From assembly GCA_963921195.1 (NCBI GenBank), contig OY992536.1, forward strand, positions 94,531,007-94,595,006: DNA of 64,000 nucleotides. The letters run 5' to 3'. Below, piece by piece: positions 57,735-64,000 of this stretch. Every line of letters begins with the position of its first letter. Position 1 is the first letter of the stretch. Both the position numbers and the translations under genes were made by a program. Under the pieces are notes generated by a model. That model did no database searches. It had not been told where the DNA came from and saw only the letters and a list, made by a program, of their open reading frames with translations. The DNA comes from Pegoplata infirma. Lineage: Eukaryota > Arthropoda > Insecta > Diptera > Anthomyiidae.

Positions 57735-58305
57735 AACAAAACAGTAAAAAAACACTTATTGGTACTTTTGAAAATGTATAGTAAAAAGTACCAGTGAGTG
57801 GTTTTTATTATGTTTAAAGGGGTATGAGAGCCTGGAGCTTTGAAAAATACTAATTTTACAAAAAAGAATTTGTTTGCACAAGCTAAAAAATTTATAATCA
57901 CTTTTTGTATAAAAAAAGTTACCATTAGTACCATTTTCTGAACATTTGAAAAGTACCAAAAAGCTGTTATATTTTTATTGTATGGGAAAAATTTTTTTTG
58001 TTTAAATTATTATTTAAATTATTATGTACCGAAAAAGTTACCAGTGAGACCCACTTTTATTAGTGTTTTTTCTGTAATTATATTTGTTATAAGGGTTCAA
58101 GTTGAAAAATGCAGAAGAAAAATTTAATTTCTAAAAATTATAGACATTTCTGGTATTCCCATACCGGTTTTAAACACCTCAGTTAGTGTTATCATCAGTA
58201 GAATTTAAAATGTCGATTTGTCTTGTTGACACTTTTAGTGGTACTTTTTTGAAAGTACCAAATTATTTTCTTTTCATGTTAAAATTGAGAAATTTTAATA
58301 AAATT
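57735..58305. repeat. GTACTTTT-rich repeat remnants
   Basis: AAAAGTACCAGTGAG, GAAAAGTACCAAAAAG and GTGGTACTTTTTTGAAAG recur here, and related phrases occur at 61.46-61.51 kb and 63.41-63.43 kb. They resemble the subterminal words of the hAT element at 53.5 kb. A diverged arm of the 36.7-kb foldback (TTCAAGTTGAAAAATGCAG) lies near 58090. Confidence 0.5.
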
Positions 58306-58310
58306 ATTAT

Positions 58311-59320
58311 TATACCCTCCACTCTAGTGATAGAGGGTATATATAAGTTTGTCATTCCGTTTGTAACACCTCGAAATATTGGTCTAGGACCCCATAAAGT
58401 ATATATATTTATGATCCTCGATCGATTTTAAGTCGATCTAGCGATGTCCGTCCGTCCGTCCGTCCGTCCGTCTGTCTGTCTGTCCGTAGAAAACACGCTA
58501 ACTTTTGAAAGACTTTACAGAGGCTACTGAAGTTTGGCATATATGTTTGTCATTTACCTGGTCAGGTTGGTATTGCAATCCAGCCAAATCGGTCCAGTGG
58601 TTCAAAAGTTATGAGCGAAAGAGTAAATTTCGGCAAGGGTGTTTCGCGAATTTACGAGATAAAAAACACGATAACTTTCGAAAGACAATAATGAGACTAC
58701 TGAAGCTTGGCATGTATCTTTGCCGTTCCCCGGGTCTGTTTGGTATTAAATTTCAACTCAATCCGTCTAGTGGTTCAAAAGTTATAAGCAAAACCCTGAA
58801 TTTCACATTAGTTTCATCTAAAATGCCACGTGTTTTACCAAGTTTTAAAAGCATTGGTGGTAACTAAACAATGGTTTTCAAACTTGTTTAATTATAAAGC
58901 AATGCTTTTTAAACTTGTTTAGTTTTAAAAGCATTGGTAATTTAGAAATTACACTCGAAAAAAATTTTACACTCAAAAAAAATTTTCACTCAAAAAAAAT
59001 TTTACACTCAAAAAAAAAATTAGTTTTTTTTTTTACAAAAATGACAATATTTTGTGTACATACGTACGTGCATTCACTCAGAAATATTTTAACAGTAAAA
59101 AAAACATTACACTCGAAAAAAATTTTACACTCAAAAAAAATTGTAATTTTTCTTTAAAAAAAAAAAAAAAATTACAAAAAAAGAGTTTTTTACTCAAAAT
59201 AAAATTTCTAATCAAAATTGTTAATTTTTTCACGTTAAAAAATATACTACCCTTTAAAAAAATGCATTGTGGAGGGTATTCATAGATTCGGCAAAGTCGA
59301 ATTTAACTTTTCTACTTGTT
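58311..59320 (+). mobile_element. mini-me/DINE-1-like element, full length
   Basis: Starts TATACCCTCCACTCTAGTG with the matching TAGAGGGTATA (a hairpin), then a TA-rich tract near 58400 and a GTCC/GTCT microsatellite at 58447-58485, a ~400-bp body shared with the copy at 135, A-rich TTTTACACTCAAAAAA repeats, and a right end with the hairpin TTCGGCAAAGTCGAA (59287-59301) followed by TTTAACTTTTCTACTTGTT. The TA plus GTCY pair on either side of a conserved core matches mini-me as described in flies. Several open frames are repeat translations. Confidence 0.8.
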
Positions 59321-59326
59321 ATTAAT

Positions 59327-59590
59327 TAAGTTCAGCTGTTATTCGACCTTTTTATTAATATAAATAATAGTAAATAATCAAGCTCGAGGTCTTTCTTTTA
59401 TTTAAAAATCTTCTTTATTTCGTTCCTCCAATATTTCATTGAATAACATCATCAGGGACAGTACAAAAAATTCTTATAAACTAGTGTGCTGCTGCTACCG
59501 TCGTCATAATTGGACAATTGAAAGAGTACAATTATGACGACGGTAGCAACAACAGAAACACACTGTCCCTGATGATGTTAATAAAAAAAG
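59327..59590. mobile_element. foldback family X, shortened copy
   Basis: Complete left arm (GTTATTCGACCTTTTTATTA, CTCGAGGTCTTTC, CATCATCAGGGACAG, TTCTTATAAACTAGTGTGCT, CCGTCGTCATAATTG) and a truncated right arm (AATTATGACGACGGTAGC, CACTGTCCCTGATGATGTTA). Its TTCTTATAAACTAGTGTGCT stretch is the unoccupied version of the site that carries an insertion at 61.75 kb. Confidence 0.8.
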
Positions 59591-59722
59591 ATAGCCCAAA
59601 TGTGAGCGATTTTTAAAAGTAAAAAAAAATAAATTTCATCAAAATCGATTTAAAAGTTTTTGCGCTGATTTAGTCCTTAAAAAAAAGAATTCTGAAATTT
59701 AGTGGCAAGCCTGCCAATTCTA

Positions 59723-60020
59723 CACCATTTACAGATGTAATTCGTAAAAGATCAATTGTAATTCGAAGATTCTACTTGTAATTCGAAGACTCCATTTATA
59801 ATTCGAAGATTCCATTTGCAATTCGAAGATTCCATTTGTAATTCGAAGATTCCATTTGTAATTCGAATACTCCAATTGTAATTCGAAGATTTCAATTGTA
59901 ATTCGTAAAAGATCAATTGTAATTCGTACAAGATCAATTGTAATTCGTAAAAGATCAATTGTAATCGAAAAAGATGAATTGTAATTCGTTAAAGATCAAT
60001 TGTAATTCGAAAAAGATCAA
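59723..60020. repeat. 20-bp tandem repeat element, left half only
   Basis: Starts CACCATTTACAGATGTAATT after TA, then about fourteen units of roughly 20 bp with consensus TTGTAATTCGAAGATTCCAT and a variant TTGTAATTCGTAAAAGATCA. The left terminus is identical to that of the complete element at 61747-62185. There is no inverted right half; it ends at the mini-me-like copy. Minus-strand reading gives an apparent Glu-Leu-Gln repeat protein, which is an artefact of the 20-bp repeat. Confidence 0.85.
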
Positions 60021-60537
60021 TGGGGGGCGTCGGCAGTGGCAGTAACAATATTTTTTAATCCACGCCCACAAAAGGGGGCGGGCCAAAAAAAAACAATATT
60101 TTCTAATACCCCGGTTCCAAATGCAGAACTTTGAGCTTTTTGAGGCATACAAATGTTGCATTTGTTATATAAAAACACAAAAAATCATGTAAAAATATGG
60201 TGTTTTCAGAGGTTGGTTTAGTTCTCAAGGGGGAACTTTTTTCCTTCTGGTCCGATTTTGCCCATCTCCGAACTTAAGCAGCCTATGACAATAAGACATA
60301 TTTGTGGCAAACTTCAGTAGTCTAGCTTTTTTATTTTGGGCTGTATCGTGTCTTCCACAGACAGAAGGACGGACAGACGGACGGACGGACAGACGGACGG
60401 ACATCGCTAGAATGTCTTAGAATCGATCACTGATCAATAATATATATACTTTATGGGGTCCTAGACCTATATTTCGATGCGTTACACACGGAATGACAAA
60501 GTGAGTATAGCCCCATACTGTGTTGGAGGGTATAAAA
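60020..60537 (-). mobile_element. mini-me-like element
   Basis: On the minus strand it starts TATACCCTCCAACACAGTAT, carries TATATATA and GTCC/GTCT repeats (complement at 60359-60402), the core GATCGATTCTAAGACATTC, and a body shared with the copy at 63547. The left (3') boundary near the GC-rich CCACGCCCACAAAAGGGGGC is uncertain. Confidence 0.75.
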
Positions 60538-60562
60538 ACAGAATTTAAAACTATTGCGTATT

Positions 60563-61370
60563 TATTATACCCTACACCACTCTGTGGTACAGGTATAATG
60601 AGTTTGTGCTGATGTTTGTAACTACCCGAAATATTGGTCCTAGACCTACCTTCAAGTATACCGATCGACTCAAAATTACTTTTTGAGTCGATTTAGCGAT
60701 GTCCGTCCGTCCGTCTGTCCATCTATCGGTTTATGCACGATACAGGTCGCAATTTTCAATCAATTGACTTGAAATTTGAAACTTAAGCATGTTTAGGCCC
60801 AAGGACGAATCGGTCCATGTTAAGACCTAGCCCCCATACAAACGCCCCCTTTGGATTCGGCTTAAATGACTGTAATAACCGTATTATAACAGATATCGCT
60901 TTGAAATTTAGTAGGTAAACTTTGTAAATTTTGTAAGCACGAATCACCATTCCAAATTTCAAAGGAATCAGGTCAGTCCTTCTGGTAGTCCCCATACTAA
61001 CCACCCTCCCGATATTCACACAATTCACTCAAAATTCATAAAAATGGAAATATTTGATAAAAATTTTATTTTTAGGTGTTAAACGTGCACTTTAGTAACC
61101 TAATCAAATCGGAATATATTTGGAACATTTTTGGACTTAGTCTCCCATATAAAAATTTCGACCGATATTCAGTTAAATCGGTCTATTGGCAAAAAAATAA
61201 ACCAATTCCACTAAAATTTGATCTGTTTGTGTATTCTACACCAAATAAAGATCTAACAAAAGGCAGATCCAATCGGTCCATTTTTGGACTTGCGACCCAT
61301 TTTCCGGAAAACACTGGTGTAGGGTATCATATGGAAGTCTTGACCGACTATAACTTTCTTACTTGTTTTT
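60563..61370 (+). mobile_element. Helitron/mini-me-like element, subfamily 2, copy 3
   Basis: TATACCCTACACCACTCTGT start, GTCCGTCCGTCTGTCC near 60704, right end GAAGTCTTGACCGACTATAA then CTTTCTTACTTGTT. It aligns along its length with 53856-54655; the terminal hairpin has lost bases on its left side. Confidence 0.85.
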
Positions 61371-61374
61371 TTAT

Positions 61375-61585
61375 CACTGTTTAAAAATTGCTCACATTAT
61401 GGGTATCTTTTTTGTTTAATCCGCCCTTAGCAAGAAGAGTAAATAATTTGGTACTTCCAAAAATGTACCAGAAAAAATGGATCTCAGTGGTACTTTTTCC
61501 GTACATTTTGAAGCTATTGTTTGTTTAATCTTTTTTTTTAATTCCCCCTGAATGTTAATAAATTTTAGTTAAAATTATTATTAAA
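61375..61585. other. short unassigned stretch with GTACTTT words
   Basis: TTTGGTACTTCCAAAAATGT and CAGTGGTACTTTTTCCGTAC resemble the repeats at 57.7-58.3 kb. Nothing else seen. Confidence 0.4.
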
Positions 61586-61746
61586 TATGTTCAGTTGTTA
61601 TTCGACATTTTTATTAACATTAATAATAGCAAATAAGCTCGAGGTCTTTCTTTTTTGTAAAAAATCTTCGTTATTTCATTCCTCCAATATTTCGTTATTC
61701 ATTGAAAAACATCATCAGGGACAGTACAAGCAATTCTTATAAACTA

Positions 61747-62185
61747 CACCATTTACAGATGTAATTCGTAAAAGATCAATTGTAATTCGAAGATTCTACT
61801 TGTAATTCGTAGATTCCATTTGTAATTCGAAGATTCCATTTGGAATTCGAAAATTCTACTTGTAATTCGAAGATTCTATTTGTAATTCGAAGATTCTATT
61901 TGTAATTCGAAGATTCCATTTGTAATTCGAAGATTTCAATTGTAATTCGTAAAATATCAATGGAAATTCAGTTGATATTTTTCGAATTACAATTGGAATC
62001 TTCGAATTACAAATGGAATCTTCAAATTACAAATAGAATCTTCGAATTACAAGTATAATCTACGAATTACAAATGGAATCTTCGAATTACAAATGGAATC
62101 TTCGAATTACAAATGGAATATTTGAATTACAAGTAGAATCTTCGAATTACAATTGATCTTTTACGAATTACATCTGTAAATGGTG
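61747..62185. mobile_element. 439-bp TA-flanked element made of inverted 20-bp arrays
   Basis: Ends CACCATTTACAGATGTAATT and its exact reverse complement AATTACATCTGTAAATGGTG; the inverted identity extends for about 60 bp. Between them are two head-to-head arrays of 20-bp units (TTGTAATTCGAAGATTCCAT). TA lies on both sides (61745-61746, 62186-62187). The empty site is preserved at about 59470-59490 (ATAAACTAGTGTG), where ATAAAC-TA-element-TA-GTGTG stands here. Structure and TA duplication fit a Tc1/mariner-mobilised MITE, but the superfamily is not proven. Confidence 0.9.
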
Positions 62186-62319
62186 TAGTGTGCTGCTGCT
62201 ACCGTCTTCATAATTGGATTATTGTAAGAGTAAAATTATGACTACGGTAGCAGCAACAGCAACAAACTTGTTTATAAGAATTTTTGTACTGTCCCTGATG
62301 ATGTTATTCAATAAATGAA

Positions 62320-63248
62320 TGTGGGTGTGGAACAAGGTGCTATAATCCAAAAACAAAATTGTTCAGGAGAAACAAAAAACTAAATAAGTCGCGAAAAAAA
62401 ATATTTTTCTGAAATTTCTTTCTGCAGCTCGACGAAGATGGATCATATGCATCTATGTACGAAATTTCATTAAAAACAAATGAGCGGAAGTAGCAAAAAA
62501 ATGCATGTGAAATTTTGTTCTAGTGGAATAAGGTGCTATGTTACAATTTCTACTAGGAATTTCAATACATTTGCCAAGTAGTTTTAAGTTTTTTGTGTTA
62601 TTTTTTAAAAATTTAAATTAAGCGTGATGAATTCTGCAAAATTTAGACGGGGTCCAGCAGTAATAATTTTTATATAAAAATAATAAAAAGCAGTTAATTT
62701 AACAAAAAAAAAAATAACTGTTATATGGTTTATTTTAAACAATTTTTCCCATAATGGGTTAAAAAATTTGCACAATTTATGATATAAGTTCCTAACCATA
62801 AAATTTTAAAGATTGAACTCAAAAATTTTATAGATTTTCAAAATCCACCCTTAGTAGTACGTAAAACAATATTATGTTTTTATATGGATATATCACCTTT
62901 TTCCAGTTTACACTTTTACTATCGATAGATTAGATAATAAAGCGTTTTTTGCCAAACCAATGGGCACATGTTAAAGCCAAGGATGTTTTCTAAACGTTAA
63001 CCATCTCACATGTAAAAATTTAAATATATGACCTTTAGTTTAACTGCAAAACACAAGTTTGTATCCGGCAAAAAGTATAAAATATTCCCAAAAATTTTTA
63101 AAATTGAACTTTTAAGGTCACTTTTATGACAGAAAACGATCAAGTTTTTAACAAATTTGTTTACAAATAGGTCGCACTATTGTAGGAAGGCACAATTTTG
63201 CAAAAAAAACACGATTTCCAAAAATTGGATTAAGTATAGCACACATAC
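62320..63248. mobile_element. candidate ~930-bp insertion in a foldback arm
   Basis: Separates the two halves of the family X right arm. The sequence next to the breakpoints is TTCAATAAATGA (about 62307) and TTCAAATAATGA (about 63249), a possible but imperfect target duplication. The phrase GGAACAAGGTGCTATAATCC-like occurs twice (62330, 62525). No open frame or family motif seen. Confidence 0.5.
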
Positions 63249-63339
63249 ATTCAAATAATGAAAAATTGGAGGAATGAAATAAAGAAGATTTTTAAATAAA
63301 ATGAAGACCTCGAACTTGATATATATATTATTATAATTC

Positions 63340-63546
63340 ATAGTTTCAGGCTGTCCTGCTCCTTTGAACCCGTTTTTTTTTCTTTGTTGCCTCTTTTTAT
63401 AAATATTGAAAAGTACCAAAAAGTGGTACTTTTTTATTTAATTAAACAAAATTTTTTCCAAACAAGAGAATTCTGGGAAATCTTTGTAGCACCAGTTTTT
63501 TATCTCCTTAAGCATAAATTATAAATTAGTTTGATGTTAACATTTT
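63340..63546. other. short unassigned stretch
   Basis: Contains GAAAAGTACCAAAAAGTGGT (63408-63427), part of the GTACTTTT repeat group. No gene. Confidence 0.4.
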
Positions 63547-64000
63547 TATACCCTCCAACCACAGTATGGGGGTACACTCACTTTGTCATTCCGTGTGTAG
63601 CGCATCGAAATATCGGTCTAGGACCCCATAAAGTATATATTTTATTGATCAGTGATCGATTCTAAGACATTCTAGCGATGTCCGTCCGTCCGTCCGTCTG
63701 CCCGTCTGTAGAGGACACGATACAGTCCAAAATAAAAGAGCTAGACTTCCGAAGTTTGGCACGAATATGTCTTATATTCCTAGACAAGTTAAGTTCGGAA
63801 ATGGGCAAAATCGGACAAAGAGGAAAAAAGTTCCCCCTTGGAGAACTAAACCAACCCAAGAAAAACCGCATATTTTGCAGAGTTTTTTGTACTTTTGGTA
63901 AGCAAATGCAACATTCTTATCTCAGAAGAAGTTCAAAATCGCAAAGGGAAGGTGCCCCCTAACGTCTCCACCAACCCCCCCCCCCCCCCAAAAACAAATA
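63547..64000 (+). mobile_element. mini-me-like element, runs off the window
   Basis: TATACCCTCCAACCACAGTA start, core GATCGATTCTAAGACATTC, GTCCGTCCGTCCGTCTG near 63680-63700, then a body homologous (inverted) to 60020-60537, ending in a C-rich region with a run of about 15 C at 63976-63990. The 94-residue frame across it begins in the GTCC repeat (SVRPSVCPS) and is not a gene. Confidence 0.8.

Larger units (their letters stand above)
61588..63340. mobile_element. foldback family X carrying two nested insertions
   Basis: Left arm 61588-61746 (GTTATTCGACATTTTTATTA, CTCGAGGTCTTTC, CATCAGGGACAGTACAAG), right arm 62186-62318 (TGTGCTGCTGCTACCG, GACTACGGTAGCAGCAACAG, CTGTCCCTGATGATGTTATT) and its outer end at 63255-63340 (ATTGGAGGAATGAAATAAAG, GAAGACCTCGAACTTG). 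The centre is interrupted at 61747-62185 and the right arm at about 62320-63248. Confidence 0.8.

Noticed and set aside
59752..59958. Minus-strand frame with regular ELQL-type repeats resembling a repeat protein
   Set aside because: The period equals the 20-bp DNA repeat cycling through frames; the element is an inverted tandem array, not a gene.

Overview
This is 64 kb of extremely AT-rich, repeat-saturated eukaryotic DNA with no gene body that I can defend. Several things point to a higher dipteran, most likely a calyptrate fly such as a blowfly or house-fly relative. There are several copies of a short element that carries TA-rich and GTCC/GTCT microsatellites (the mini-me/DINE-1 pattern described in Diptera). 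There are also pogo/Tigger- and hAT-type non-autonomous transposons, a tRNA-derived SINE, and two sequences that match the fly recursive-splicing (ratchet) site consensus. The species assignment is inference. The two ratchet-type sites (AG/GT junctions at 9646/9647 and 53329/53330, both on +) suggest that the window lies inside one very long intron of a gene transcribed left to right.

Layout: 1-0.85 kb, mini-me-like element. 2.1-6.95 kb, first tRNA-Lys-motif satellite, with ~500-bp higher-order units in its right half. 7.08-9.3 kb, a ~590-bp duplicated block made of a 233-bp inverted-repeat element plus a remnant of an acidic protein C-terminus, then a large palindrome. 9.65 kb, ratchet site. 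10.57-12.6 kb, GTCATCAG palindromic satellite, more tRNA-Lys motifs and foldback arms. 14.78-17.32 kb, second tRNA-Lys-motif satellite (~470-bp higher-order unit). 18.2-27 kb, 27.9-28.4 kb, 30.8-31.2 kb, 32.6-36.3 kb and 37.2-40.2 kb, a superfamily of repeats built around a TTACACAAAAATGTGTAA palindrome, interrupted by clean transposon insertions. 28.76-30.57 kb, GTCTCAG palindromic satellite. 41.27-43.61 kb, 31-bp CTTTATC palindromic satellite. 44.9-48.8 kb, third tRNA-Lys-motif array, interrupted by a Helitron-like element and a SINE. 49.8-64 kb, a transposon graveyard with foldbacks, two hAT elements with intact 8-bp target duplications, nested mini-me-like copies and a 20-bp-repeat element.

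The most unusual content is two linked satellite systems. (1) About 60 hand-counted copies, at least nine of them perfect, of the 18-nt sequence complementary to the 3' end of tRNA-Lys(CUU) including its CCA. This is the classical retroviral/LTR-retrotransposon primer-binding site. The copies sit in at least three satellite contexts whose flanking sequences are unrelated, with no LTR element around them. (2) Three short-period satellites of 31-36 bp, each made by alternating one shared palindrome (TTTTCTATAGAAAA) with a family-specific palindrome. The two systems touch at 11.39-11.60 kb. Neither has an explanation in the annotated features, and both deserve a genome-wide search.
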